Shown: positions 44,561 to 53,514 of the stretch, one piece after another | Numbering within the stretch: the stretch's first letter is position 1 | Layout: each line of letters opens with the position of its first letter | Assembly: GCF_013359595.1 (NCBI RefSeq) | Contig: NZ_JABFMP010000013.1 | Coordinates: 94,711 to 158,710 of the forward strand | Length of the DNA: 64,000 nucleotides | Direction: 5' to 3' | Source of the DNA: Pseudomonas sp. C1C7 | GTDB taxonomy: Bacteria; Pseudomonadota; Gammaproteobacteria; Pseudomonadales; Pseudomonadaceae | Program-made: the position numbers and the translations under genes | Notes under the pieces: generated by a model | What the model was told of the DNA's origin: nothing | The model's database searches: none | What the model saw: only the letters and a program-made list of their open reading frames with translations

Positions 44561-45862
44561 ATGCACACCCTTGAACAACTGCGCGCCGGCTCGCTGGCGG
44601 GCGTTACGCGGCTGGATCTGAGCTGCGGCCTGACCGAGTTTCCCCGGGAGATCTTCGATCTGGCCGATTCCCTGGAAGTGCTCAACCTCAGCGGCAATGC
44701 CTTGAGCCGCCTGCCGGACGACCTGCACCGTCTGACCCGCCTGCGCATTCTGTTCTGCTCGGACAACCAGTTCACCGAACTGCCCGCCTGCATCGGCCAG
44801 TGCGCAGCGCTGACCATGGTCGGCTTCAAAGCCAACCGTATCGAACACGTACCCGCTGCGGCGCTGCCGCCTTTGTTGCGCTGGCTGATCCTGACCGACA
44901 ACTGCGTCGAGTCATTGCCCAACGAACTGGGTGAACGCCCGCACCTGCAAAAACTCATGCTCGCGGGCAACCGCCTGACCTGCCTGCCCGAAAGCCTGCG
45001 CAACTGCCACAGGCTCGAGCTGATCCGCATCGCCGCCAACCAGCTGAGCGCATTGCCCGAATGGCTGCTGTCCCTGCCGAGCCTGTGCTGGCTGGCCTAC
45101 GCCGGTAACCCGCTGGAAAACGAAGCGACGCTGCAGGCCACCACACCGATCCCCTGGTCTGAACTGCACCTGGAACAGCAACTCGGCCAGGGCGCTTCAG
45201 GGGTGATCCATCGCGCGACGTGGACGAAACCGGGGCAACCTGCCACAGCCGTCGCCGTCAAACTCTACAAGGGCGAAATGACCAGCGACGGCTCGCCCCT
45301 GCACGAAATGAACGCCTGCATCAGCGCCGGCCTGCACCCCAATCTGATCCGCATCGAAGGGCAGATTTTCGATCATCCGCAGCAAACCGCCGGGCTGGTG
45401 ATGCAACTGATCGAGCCTTCGTTTCGCAACCTCGCCGGGTTGCCGAGCCTTGCGTCGTGCAGCCGCGACGTCTACGCCGAAGACACCCATTTCAGCGCCG
45501 ATGTCGCCCTGCGCATCGCCCGTGGCATCGCGTCGGTGGCCGGGCACCTGCATGCGCAAGGCATCACCCACGGCGACCTCTATGGCCACAACATCCTTAG
45601 GAACGCGCAGGGCGATTGCCTGCTGGGCGACTTTGGCGCGGCGTCTTTCCACGCGACCGTGGACAGCCCTGAAAGCCGGGCGCTGCAACGGATCGAAGTG
45701 CGGGCGTTTGGAATTCTGCTGGGGGAGTTGCTGGAGCGGATCGACGCTGGATTGAGCGATGCGCAGCGTCTGGAGCTGGAGGGATTGCAGCAGTGCTGTT
45801 GTCAGCCGGATGTGCTGGCGCGGCCGGGGTTCGAGGAGATCGTTCGGGTGCTGAACAGATAA
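44561..45862 (+). CDS. Leucine-rich-repeat protein kinase
   Basis: 433-aa fusion. Residues about 15-185 form seven or so leucine-rich repeats (LEVLNLSGNALSRLPDDL, LRILFCSDNQFTELPACI, LRWLILTDNCVESLPNEL and others); residues about 200-433 are a Ser/Thr protein kinase. Kinase features: glycine loop GQGASG (209-214), ATP-binding Lys234 in VAVKLY, catalytic HGD at 337-339 with Asn344, and DFG at 357-359, so it may be active. HGD replaces the usual HRD. No signal peptide or membrane segment, so it is cytoplasmic. Its targets are unknown. The LRR part may recognise the substrate protein. Confidence 0.88.
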   Translation: MHTLEQLRAGSLAGVTRLDLSCGLTEFPREIFDLADSLEVLNLSGNALSRLPDDLHRLTRLRILFCSDNQFTELPACIGQCAALTMVGFKANRIEHVPAAALPPLLRWLILTDNCVESLPNELGERPHLQKLMLAGNRLTCLPESLRNCHRLELIRIAANQLSALPEWLLSLPSLCWLAYAGNPLENEATLQATTPIPWSELHLEQQLGQGASGVIHRATWTKPGQPATAVAVKLYKGEMTSDGSPLHEMNACISAGLHPNLIRIEGQIFDHPQQTAGLVMQLIEPSFRNLAGLPSLASCSRDVYAEDTHFSADVALRIARGIASVAGHLHAQGITHGDLYGHNILRNAQGDCLLGDFGAASFHATVDSPESRALQRIEVRAFGILLGELLERIDAGLSDAQRLELEGLQQCCCQPDVLARPGFEEIVRVLNR

Positions 45863-45938
45863 AAAAGATCGCAGCCTGCGGCAGCTCCTACAGGGGAACG
45901 CATTCCAATGCAGGAGCTGCCGAAGGCGGCGATCTTTT
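45862..45938. repeat. REPIN (GATCGCAG family)
   Basis: AAAAAGATCGCAGCCTGCGG at the left and its near-complement ending GGCGGCGATCTTTT at the right. Placed between convergent genes, probably a transcript end. Confidence 0.85.
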
Positions 45939-45945
45939 GATTTTT

Positions 45946-46650
45946 TTAACCAGCCAGACCGACAAACATTTCCTGCACGTCGTCGTGGTTATCCAGGCCT
46001 TCCAGGAAAGCCTCGACTTCAGCCATCTGCTCGTCGCTCAGGCCGCTGACCGGGTTTTTCGGCTGGTAGCCCAGCTTGGCCGACAACACGGTGAAACCTT
46101 GCTCAGGCAGGGCTTTCTGCACGGCATCAAGGTCAGTCGGGTCGGTCAGGAACAGGGTCGCACCCTCTTCGCCCGGCTCGAAATCCTGGGCACCGGCTTC
46201 GATGGCCGCCATTTCCGGATCGGCGTCCGGGGTGTCCGGCGAGGCTTCGATCATGCCGACGTGGTTGAAATCCCAGGACACGGAACCGGAAGCGCCCAGC
46301 TGGCCCTTGCGGAAAGCGACGCGGATTTCAGCGACGGTACGGTTGATGTTGTCGGTGACGCATTCGATGATCAGCGGCACCTGATGCGGCGCGAAACCTT
46401 CGTAGGTCACGCGATGGTATTGCACGGTTTCGCCGAGCTGGCCGGAACCTTTCTTGATCGCACGTTCCAGGGTCTCGCGAGGCATCGAGGCCTTCTTGGC
46501 CTGTTCAACCACCAGGCGCAGGTGTGCGTTGGTAGCAACATCGGCGCCGTTGCGCGCAGCAATGGTGATTTCCTTCACCAGTTTGCCGAAGATCTTGCCC
46601 TTGGCATTGGCTGCCGCTTCTTTGTGTTTAACCTTCCACTGTGCGCCCAT
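45946..46650 (-). CDS. YebC/PmpR-family regulator
   Basis: 234-aa YebC family protein. N-terminus [29 protein letters not shown] and middle [20 protein letters not shown] are characteristic of the family. YebC proteins act as transcription regulators and some help ribosomes at polyproline stretches. The sequence differs from the canonical MAGHSKWANIKHRK start, so this is probably the second (YeeN/YebC2-like) copy of the genome. Start ATG at 46650 preceded by GAGAGTGAGTA. It is monocistronic. Confidence 0.92.
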   Translation of the reverse strand: MGAQWKVKHKEAAANAKGKIFGKLVKEITIAARNGADVATNAHLRLVVEQAKKASMPRETLERAIKKGSGQLGETVQYHRVTYEGFAPHQVPLIIECVTDNINRTVAEIRVAFRKGQLGASGSVSWDFNHVGMIEASPDTPDADPEMAAIEAGAQDFEPGEEGATLFLTDPTDLDAVQKALPEQGFTVLSAKLGYQPKNPVSGLSDEQMAEVEAFLEGLDNHDDVQEMFVGLAG

Positions 46651-46869
46651 TACTCACTCTCTTGTCTTGAGGCGCCGAGACATCTATTGGCCGACGCATG
46701 GCGCCAAGTTTATACGGCCTAAAGTTGGCAATCGACCAAAAATTCTCGCGTCCTGTCGACAAGTTCTACAGGTCTTGTAGGGCATTTCTGAATCTTCGCT
46801 TTGCGGTGACTACAAGGTGCCGGGGTTTCGTACCCTCTGCGCCCGTCCTCCGTAGCAGAAGTGCGCTCG

Positions 46870-48276
46870 ATGTATAACGACAAGGAAAGCCCCTTCACCC
46901 TGACCCTCCTCGACCACGATTTGAGTCTGCAGGTGCTGCAATTTCACGGGCATGAAGCCCTCAATCAACCCTACCGCTTCGACATCGAAGCCCTGGGCCT
47001 GGCGCCGGCCATGTCCCTGGAACCCTTGTTCCACCGGCCGGCACACCTGGACCTGGGCCGCGGCGCCGGGTTTCACGGCGTGCTGCACAGCGTCAGCCGT
47101 GAATACCGCGGACCTGATCAGGTCGCCTACAAACTGGTGCTGGTGCCTGAACTGCTCGCCCTCGACACGCGCAAGACCCGCCGGATCTTCGAGCGCCAAA
47201 GCGTGCCGATGATCCTGCGCCAATTGCTGGCGGAACACGACTTGCCCGAAAGCAGCTACCGCTTTGAACTGTCGACCGGAAGCTACCCGTTGCGGCCGTT
47301 CTGCATTCAGTACGAGGAAACCGACCTGGCCCTGCTGCACCGATTGTGCGAGGAGGAAGGCATTCACTATCACTTCGAGCATCGAAGCGATGGCCATGTA
47401 CTGGTGTTCGCCGACGATTGCCTGAGCTTCCCCCAGGAACCGTTGCTGATGGCTTTCGATAACGAGCCCGTCGTCGGCAGCCCGCCGACCATCAGCGAAC
47501 TGTTCCAGCGTCATGACGCACAAGCCCGTCCAGCACACCCGCAGAGCCGCGAACGCGGCGCCGAGGCCAGTGACGACAGCGCGGCCAATCACCCCTTCAA
47601 TCCGAAGAAACCGCCGCTGCCGCGCCCCGGCATCGAACAGCGCCACCGCGAGCAACTCGCCCGACGGCAACTGGAGCGCCTGCGATGCCAGCAGGTGCAG
47701 ATCCACGGCCAGAGCAATCATGGGCAATTGCGCAGTGCGCAGATCGTGCAGGTGGCAGAGCACCCGTTTTCGCCATTCAACGATCAATGGCTGGTAACCC
47801 AGGCGCGGCATCAGGGTTCGAGTCCGGCGGCCGATGCGCCCGTCCCGCGGCCGCGTTATCGCAATCACTTCAGCGCGATGCCCTGGTCGACGGTCTTTCG
47901 TCCCGAGCATGCTCACAGTCGGCCGAACATTCCCGGCTTTCAACCCGCCCGGGTGTGCGGCGTGGCCGGTGAGCCGACGGTACTGGATGATCGGGGTCGG
48001 ATGCAGGTCAGCTTGTGGCCCACGCCGCAGAGCGATCCCCAGACAGGTGGCGGGGTCTGGATTCCGGTTGCCTTGGCGGCGTCGGACACTCTGCCAGACC
48101 CGGCGCAAATGCCACTGGCGGGCAGCGACGGGCTGGTCAGCTTCCTCGACGGCGACCCGGACCGGCCCGTGTTCTGCGCCAGCCTGGTCCAGCGCCAACC
48201 CTCTCGCCCAGCCCGCACCCCGGAGCCGCGCAGCGATACCCGGTTGTTGCTTGATTGGTTGATAAGGGGGCCCTGA
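46870..48276 (+). CDS. vgrG: Short orphan VgrG/T6SS tip protein
   Basis: 468-aa type VI secretion tip protein. The N-terminal gp27/phage D-like region (about 1-330: FTLTLLDHDLSLQVLQFHGH, FCIQYEETDLALLHRLCEEE, GIHYHFEH) and a gp5 OB-like region near 370-440 (ARVCGVAGEPTVLDDRGRMQVSLWP, then GGGVWIPVALA) are present. It ends soon after; the long beta-helix needle of full-size VgrGs is missing, and no effector, PAAR or immunity gene is adjacent. Start ATG at 46870 preferred to GTG at 46861. Probably a variant tip used with a T6SS encoded elsewhere, or a reduced remnant. Confidence 0.85.
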   Translation: MYNDKESPFTLTLLDHDLSLQVLQFHGHEALNQPYRFDIEALGLAPAMSLEPLFHRPAHLDLGRGAGFHGVLHSVSREYRGPDQVAYKLVLVPELLALDTRKTRRIFERQSVPMILRQLLAEHDLPESSYRFELSTGSYPLRPFCIQYEETDLALLHRLCEEEGIHYHFEHRSDGHVLVFADDCLSFPQEPLLMAFDNEPVVGSPPTISELFQRHDAQARPAHPQSRERGAEASDDSAANHPFNPKKPPLPRPGIEQRHREQLARRQLERLRCQQVQIHGQSNHGQLRSAQIVQVAEHPFSPFNDQWLVTQARHQGSSPAADAPVPRPRYRNHFSAMPWSTVFRPEHAHSRPNIPGFQPARVCGVAGEPTVLDDRGRMQVSLWPTPQSDPQTGGGVWIPVALAASDTLPDPAQMPLAGSDGLVSFLDGDPDRPVFCASLVQRQPSRPARTPEPRSDTRLLLDWLIRGP

Positions 48277-48301
48277 TTCCTGTCAGATAACCGCAGCAGG
48301 A

Positions 48302-48438
48302 CCTGTAGCAGCTGGCGAAGCCTGCGTCCGGCTGCGAAGCAGTCGTGAAATCAGGCAACGCGGTGTCTCAGGCAGACCTCGCACTCAGGTTTTGCGACTG
48401 CTGCGCAGCCGGACGCAGGCTTCGCCAGCTGCTACAGG
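48302..48438. repeat. REPIN (TGTAGCAGCTGGCGAAGCCT family)
   Basis: TGTAGCAGCTGGCGAAGCCT and its inverted complement (GGCTTCGCCAGCTGCTACA) flank a GC-rich inner palindrome (GCGACTGCTGCGCAGCCGGA). Second copy of the class at 39782. It lies between vgrG and the oppositely oriented FAD oxidoreductase. Confidence 0.85.
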
Positions 48439-48452
48439 GATCTTCCCTCAAA

Positions 48453-48490
48453 CTTGCCGCTTGAAGCTTGAAGCTTGAAGCTTGCCGCTG
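48453..48490. repeat. CTTGAAG direct-repeat array
   Basis: Three to four tandem copies of the 8-bp unit GCTTGAAG (48460-48484), flanked by GCCGCTTG and CTTGCCGC. Related to the cluster in the liuA-liuB gap (11033-11130). Confidence 0.8.
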
Positions 48491-48492
48491 CT

Positions 48493-49884
48493 TTATCCCT
48501 TATCAGCCTTCCCCGCCGCCGCCGCAAACTTCGCCAACCGCACATCCAGATGCCGTGGCCTGCGCCCATGATCCTCTGCCCGTTCCTTGCGACGAATCGC
48601 ATTGCGCACCATCAAGGAACCCAGGTACCGAATCGGCTCCGGCGGGAAGAACCCCAGCGGCCCATTCACCAGCGGCGAACGGGTCCACGGGTTGTCCAGC
48701 CCCTGAACCATCGACGCCAGAATCTGCCCGCCCATATGACACGGCCCGACGCCACTGCCCGAATATCCAAACCCATAGAACACGTTGCCACTGGCACTCA
48801 TCTGCCCGAAGAACGGCAGCCCCGTGACCGAGCGATCCGAAGGCCCGTTCCACGTCGCCTCGACCTTGACGTTGGCAAAGGCCGGGAAGAAGTCCGCCAG
48901 ACTGCTCTGCAACAGACCGGCATAAGGCGACGGCTGGTCGAACACCGGCAGCATGCGCCCGCCATAGGCGAAGGTATTGCCGCCCTTGCCGAGCATGATC
49001 CGGCCGTCCGGCGTGTTGTGGTAGTAGTGCACGAAGATCCGCGAATCGAGCACCGTGACGCCACTGGTCAAGCCGATTTCGTTGAGCAGATCCGGGCGTG
49101 GTTCGGTGATCAGCATGTCGCTGGAGACAATCGCCACGCTGCGCTCGAACTGCGGGAACGCCCGGGCCATCCAGGCGTTCATCGCCAGCACCACACGATC
49201 GGCGCGAATGGTGCCGTTGGCGGTTTGTATCCCCGCCGGTTTGCCTTCTTCCAGCCCGGTCATGGCGGTGTGTTCATGAATCTTCACCCCCAGTTGCAGG
49301 GCCACGCGGCGCAAACCGCGTACCAGCTTGCCCGGTTGCACACTGGCCGCCGCCGGGGAGAACCAGCCCTCCAGGTGTTTGCTGGAACCGGCCATGCGCT
49401 GCACATCGGCCAGCGGCCTTTGAGTGAAAGAGTTGATGCCCTGGCGTTCCAGGGCGGCGATCACCGCGTCGGTCGAGCCGACCTGAGCGCGATTGGTCGC
49501 GGTGTAGAGGGTGCCGTCGAGCCGGTAATCGGCATCCACCCCATACTGCTCGCAGAACGCGCCGATGGCGTGGATGCTGCGCTCGGACTCCTTGACCAGA
49601 CGCACCGCTTCCTCGACGCCGAACAGGCGCTCGAGGGTGAAATACTTCGCCGACCAGGACAGGGCGCAACCACCGTTGCGCCCGCTGGCTCCGGCGCCGC
49701 AGATGTCGGCCTCGATCAGCCGCACATCCAGTTCGGGGTTTTGCTGCTTGAGCATGATCGCGGTCCACAACCCGGTGTAGCCGCCGCCGACAATGCACAC
49801 GTCGGCGCGGGCATCGCCTTGCAGTGGCGGGCAGCTGTCGGACGCTTCAGCCTTGAGGGCCTGGTCCAGCCAAAAGGGTCTCAT
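48493..49884 (-). CDS. FAD-dependent oxidoreductase of the phosphonate locus
   Basis: 463-aa DAO-type flavoprotein. Rossmann FAD motif VCIVGGGYTGLWTAIML (about residues 28-44) and a C-terminal GFGYSGSGVGPCHMGGQI. It lies in a locus with an OPA-type transporter and, across two LysR genes, phnW and phnX for 2-aminoethylphosphonate breakdown. FAD oxidoreductases in such clusters have been described as oxidising aminoethylphosphonate or its N-methyl forms, so that is a reasonable role. The ATG at 49884 follows GGAG at 10 bases. Specific substrate inferred from neighbourhood only. Confidence 0.85.
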   Translation of the reverse strand: MRPFWLDQALKAEASDSCPPLQGDARADVCIVGGGYTGLWTAIMLKQQNPELDVRLIEADICGAGASGRNGGCALSWSAKYFTLERLFGVEEAVRLVKESERSIHAIGAFCEQYGVDADYRLDGTLYTATNRAQVGSTDAVIAALERQGINSFTQRPLADVQRMAGSSKHLEGWFSPAAASVQPGKLVRGLRRVALQLGVKIHEHTAMTGLEEGKPAGIQTANGTIRADRVVLAMNAWMARAFPQFERSVAIVSSDMLITEPRPDLLNEIGLTSGVTVLDSRIFVHYYHNTPDGRIMLGKGGNTFAYGGRMLPVFDQPSPYAGLLQSSLADFFPAFANVKVEATWNGPSDRSVTGLPFFGQMSASGNVFYGFGYSGSGVGPCHMGGQILASMVQGLDNPWTRSPLVNGPLGFFPPEPIRYLGSLMVRNAIRRKERAEDHGRRPRHLDVRLAKFAAAAGKADKG

Positions 49885-49955
49885 GGGGGTCGATCTCCGG
49901 TCAGGTATCCACGCGCCGGCCTGCCGCACCCGCAGCAGGCGACGCGGGACAGGGT

Positions 49956-51281
49956 TCAGGTACGCAGGGGTTTTACGGTCATCGGCTGGTTAGGCACGAA
50001 CGGATAATTGGTTTTCAGGCCACCGGGGCGACTGTTCCAGTGCGGGATCAGCACCAGCGCGGAGAACATCGCGCAGCCGGCAAAAACGATGAACACGGTG
50101 ACGGAGTCGAAATAGCCCGGCAGCAACCCGCCCAGGACCGCCCCGACCGAACCGCAGCCGTTGACGAAGCCCGCCGCCGTGGCGCCGGACTTGGCGGTGC
50201 CGAAATCGATCGCGGCCGCGCCGCTGATCATTGAGTCCGGTCCATACAGGGTCAGGCCCATGACAAACAGCAGTGCCACCACCAACACCACGCTACCGGT
50301 GTGCAGCGCGCCCATGAAAAACGCCAGCGACACGGTCAGGGCCAGCAGGCTGATCACGCAGGCCGGCATGCGGCGCGCGCCGAAGAGTTTGTCCGAGGCC
50401 AGCCCGATCAGGATCGGTCCGAGCAATCCGGCCAGCTCGAAAGCGGTCGGAATGATCGCCGCGCCCACCTTGCCCACCGAAGGCATCTGTTCGAAAACGA
50501 TCACCGGGCCCCAGAGCAGAATCGCGTAGCGCGCCGGTTTCAGCATGAAATACGCCAGCCCCAGGACCAGCACCGTGCGGTTGCGCAGGATGTCTTTCAA
50601 CGGCGCCAGAAAGCTGGTTTTACCTTGATCGCTAGCCTCTTCGGCACTCGGTTCAGGTTCCGGTTCCACCGCTGGCAGGCCGACGTCTTCAGGCTTGTTG
50701 CGCTGAAAGATGAAGAACAGCACCGCCACCACACCGACCACCGCCGCGCTGGAAATGAACGCCGCGTGCCAGGAGCCGATCGCCGTGTAGGCCCACCATC
50801 CGGCGAACGGCGATGCCACCAGGCCACCGAACGCGTAGCAGGAACTCCACAGCCCCAGCACTCGCCCACGCTGCTGGGCGGGAAAGAAACTGCCGAGGTT
50901 CTTGCACAACCCCGACCAGCCAGTGGACTGCGCCAAGCCCTGGATCAACATGCAGGTGGCGAAGATCGGCAAGGTGGCGAAGCTGCCCATCACCAGGGCT
51001 GCGGCCGCGGAAATCAGCAACCCGCCCAGCACCACCACTCGCGGGCCGAAACGGTCGGCGAGGATGCCCCAGGTGAATTGGCCGACGGCGTAGGCGGTCA
51101 GGTAGATGGCGTCGAGGTTGGCCATGGCCATTTTGTCGAGCATGAACGTCGGGTCTTCGCCGATGCCGAGCTTGGCAACGGAAAACGCTTTGCGGGTGAA
51201 GTAGAAAGCGGCGTAGGCGAGCCAGGTGATCGCGAAGATCTGCACGCGCCAACGCTTGATGGTGCCGATGTGCTTGTTCAT
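49956..51281 (-). CDS. MFS transporter, OPA (phosphate-antiporter-like) family
   Basis: 441-aa 12-segment transporter of the organophosphate:phosphate antiporter type (GlpT/UhpT). Segments are clear (for example FAITWLAYAAFYFTRKAFSV, with the conserved YFTRK; GPRVVVLGGLLISAAAALVM). Its genetic partner is an FAD oxidoreductase, downstream of it in the same direction, and both are divergent from a LysR gene. Import of aminoethylphosphonate, or another phosphonate, is a plausible job. A hydrophilic loop rich in Glu and Pro (about residues 204-221) lies between the halves. Confidence 0.88.
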   Translation of the reverse strand: MNKHIGTIKRWRVQIFAITWLAYAAFYFTRKAFSVAKLGIGEDPTFMLDKMAMANLDAIYLTAYAVGQFTWGILADRFGPRVVVLGGLLISAAAALVMGSFATLPIFATCMLIQGLAQSTGWSGLCKNLGSFFPAQQRGRVLGLWSSCYAFGGLVASPFAGWWAYTAIGSWHAAFISSAAVVGVVAVLFFIFQRNKPEDVGLPAVEPEPEPSAEEASDQGKTSFLAPLKDILRNRTVLVLGLAYFMLKPARYAILLWGPVIVFEQMPSVGKVGAAIIPTAFELAGLLGPILIGLASDKLFGARRMPACVISLLALTVSLAFFMGALHTGSVVLVVALLFVMGLTLYGPDSMISGAAAIDFGTAKSGATAAGFVNGCGSVGAVLGGLLPGYFDSVTVFIVFAGCAMFSALVLIPHWNSRPGGLKTNYPFVPNQPMTVKPLRT

Positions 51282-51548
51282 TGTGGTTCTGACCTCAGGG
51301 TGTGAGTGTGCCGGCAGAATTGGAAGAAAACGCCTGTGTTTTTATTGTTGAGCACTGCGATATCGCCCTGTCCCTTCGGCGGATACCGGTCAGATGAGTC
51401 CTGCGTACTGCACGCACAGTCTCATGGCTCCCGAGCTGTTCGACTGGCCAGTCAGCGGGGCTGGAGAGGATGGAAACAATTACTGATTAATAAGTGAAAT
51501 CGATTTATCGTATTTCAAAAATAAGCCCTGCTTGTTACTGGAGGTTCG

Positions 51549-52421
51549 ATGTCGGTTTCCCACGCTCAGCTCAAGGCTTTCCACGCGGTGGCCGTCTACG
51601 GAAGCTTCACCAAAGCCGCCGAGCGATTGTTCCTCACGCAACCGGCGATCTCCGATCAGGTGCGCAAACTCGAAGAACGTTACGGGGTGCTGCTGTTTCA
51701 CCGCAACAAACGTTCGGTGCGTTTGACTGATCTGGGGGAACGTCTGCTTGGCGTCACCCAGAAACTGTTCGTGATCGAAGCCGAAGCCCAGGAGCTGTTG
51801 CAGGACTCCCAGGCCCTGCAGACCGGCAGCCTGATCCTGGCGGTGGATGCACCGGTGCACGTGTTGCCGCAGATCGCCCGGTTCTGCGAGCGATATCCGG
51901 GCATCAGCGTGAAGATCGAAACCGGCAACACCGACGAATCGCTGTTCCGCCTGTTCAACTATCAGGCTGACCTGGCGTTGCTGGGCCGCGAGGTCAGCGA
52001 CGAACGCCTGATCTCCCTGCCACTGCGCAACGACCCGATGGTGGCGTTCGTCTCGCGCAATCACCCTTGGGCCGACCGCGAATCCATCTGCCTGGCGGAT
52101 CTGGACGACACGCCGCTGGTGCTGCGGGAAATCGGCTCGGTGACGCGCCAGACACTGGAAGAGGAAATGGCCGGCGCCGGGTTTCGCATCAGGCCGGCGA
52201 TCCAGGTCGAAGGCCGGGAAGCGGCGCGCGAAGCGGTGGTGGTGGGGATTGGCGTGGGGGTGGTTTCGGCGGCCGAGTTCGGTGCGGATTCCAGGGTGTG
52301 TGCGTTGCCGATTACCGACTGCAAGCGGCGCTTGACCGAGACACTGGTGTGTTTGAGGGAGCAGAGTTCGCGGCGGATTGTGGCGACGTTTCTGCAGATG
52401 GTGCGCGAGAGTCTGGTTTAA
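51549..52421 (+). CDS. LysR-family regulator (phosphonate uptake side)
   Basis: 290-aa LysR regulator: HTH at about 5-65 (HAVAVYGSFTKAAERLFLTQ, PAISDQVRKLEERYGVLLFH) and a ligand domain after residue 90. Divergent from the OPA transporter gene with a 267-bp gap that contains TTACTGATTAATAAGTGAA (from 51480), a near-palindrome suited to a LysR site. ATG at 51549 with GGAGG upstream. Its HTH is related to the LysR at 52542, suggesting both respond to related ligands. Confidence 0.92.
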   Translation: MSVSHAQLKAFHAVAVYGSFTKAAERLFLTQPAISDQVRKLEERYGVLLFHRNKRSVRLTDLGERLLGVTQKLFVIEAEAQELLQDSQALQTGSLILAVDAPVHVLPQIARFCERYPGISVKIETGNTDESLFRLFNYQADLALLGREVSDERLISLPLRNDPMVAFVSRNHPWADRESICLADLDDTPLVLREIGSVTRQTLEEEMAGAGFRIRPAIQVEGREAAREAVVVGIGVGVVSAAEFGADSRVCALPITDCKRRLTETLVCLREQSSRRIVATFLQMVRESLV

Positions 52422-52432
52422 GCAGGTCCGGC

Positions 52433-52528
52433 CTCTTCGCGGGCAAGCCTCGCTCCTACGGGGTTTTGTGCCGTTCATAAAATTTATGTGCACCACAAAC
52501 CCTGTGGGAGCGAGGCTTGCCCGCGAAG
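52433..52528. repeat. REPIN (GCGGGCAAGCCTCGCTCC family)
   Basis: TTCGCGGGCAAGCCTCGCTC at the left, its complement GGAGCGAGGCTTGCCCGCGA at the right, between two convergent LysR genes: a likely shared transcript end. Confidence 0.85.
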
Positions 52529-52541
52529 GCCGCGACTCGGT

Positions 52542-53405
52542 CTACTTGCCAGGCACCAACCCGAAAAACGCCTGTATCAACCGCAAATCCCGCCGCCGTT
52601 CCATGCACCCCATCATGTGCCGGTTCACCAACCCCTCGCCAATGATCGGCACCGCCGCCACCCGCGGGTCATGGCTGACTTCCACCGACGACACCACGCC
52701 CACCCCCAACTCCGCCGCCACCGCTTCGGTCACCGCTTCGCGGCTGTCCAGTTCCAGCAGCACCCGCGGGCTCACCCTGGCCTGGGCGCAGGCTTCGTCG
52801 AAGGTGCGGCGGGTGATCGAGCTGGGTTCACGCAACACCATGATCACCTGATCCAGTTCCTTGAGCGGCACGCCCTTGGTCTTGCGCGCCCACGGATGAT
52901 TTTCCGGCACCAGCGCGCAAATCCGTGACTCGCTCAGGGCCTGCAGATGCAGACCCTTGCGCGGCTCGACCTCGGTCAGCACCGCCACGTCGGCATGCTC
53001 GGACAGCAGCGCGGCGAGGGTTTCCTGGGCGTTGCCCAGGCGCAGGTTCACGGTGATCCCCGGATACCGCGCGCGCAGGCTCGCCAGCATCGGCATGACC
53101 ATGTGCGGGCCGTCCGCGGCGACTTCCAGGCGACCGGTGAGCAACTGCCGGTTCGCCTCCAGCATCACCTGCGCTTCCTCGGCCAGACCGAACATCGCCC
53201 GGGTGATGGCCGCCAGTTTGGTGCCCTCTTCGGTCAATTCCACCCGCCGCGCGGTGCGCCGCAACAGGGTGATCTGGTAGTGCTCCTCCAGCGCCTTGAT
53301 GTGCCCGGTGACCGCTGGTTGGCTGATAAACAGGCGCGCGGCGGCGCGGGTGAAACTGCCCTCGCGGGCCACGGCATCGAAGGCACGCAGCTGAAACAGA
53401 TTCAT
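52542..53405 (-). CDS. LysR-family regulator (probable phnWX activator)
   Basis: 287-aa LysR protein: HTH (FDAVAREGSFTRAAARLFIS, QPAVTGHIKALEEHYQITLL) and a ligand domain. It is divergent from phnW with a 109-bp gap holding CAATTTG-N13-CAAATTG, so it is the probable regulator of phnW and phnX. The ligand is likely to be aminoethylphosphonate or phosphonoacetaldehyde. Starts at ATG 53405. Confidence 0.92.
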   Translation of the reverse strand: MNLFQLRAFDAVAREGSFTRAAARLFISQPAVTGHIKALEEHYQITLLRRTARRVELTEEGTKLAAITRAMFGLAEEAQVMLEANRQLLTGRLEVAADGPHMVMPMLASLRARYPGITVNLRLGNAQETLAALLSEHADVAVLTEVEPRKGLHLQALSESRICALVPENHPWARKTKGVPLKELDQVIMVLREPSSITRRTFDEACAQARVSPRVLLELDSREAVTEAVAAELGVGVVSSVEVSHDPRVAAVPIIGEGLVNRHMMGCMERRRDLRLIQAFFGLVPGK

Positions 53406-53440
53406 GAATAAGTCCTACTGATGGCTGGCATAACAACAAA

Positions 53441-53467
53441 CAATTTGATTGATAACTCGGCAAATTG
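53441..53467. promoter_or_regulatory. Inverted repeat CAATTTG-N13-CAAATTG, putative phn operator
   Basis: Perfect 7-bp arms (53441-53447 and 53461-53467) 13 bases apart in the LysR-phnW gap. The distance to phnW (about 48 bases to its ATG) suits a LysR regulatory site overlapping a promoter. Confidence 0.55.
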
Positions 53468-53514
53468 CAATTTAGGCACCAACGATTCATCCCATCGATT
53501 GCGAGGACACGAGA

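Noticed and set aside
53432..53444. AACAACAAACAAT as a Crc/Hfq target site on phnW mRNA
   Set aside because: The A-rich sequence is about 75 bases before the start codon, not at the ribosome site where Crc/Hfq usually binds; weak evidence.
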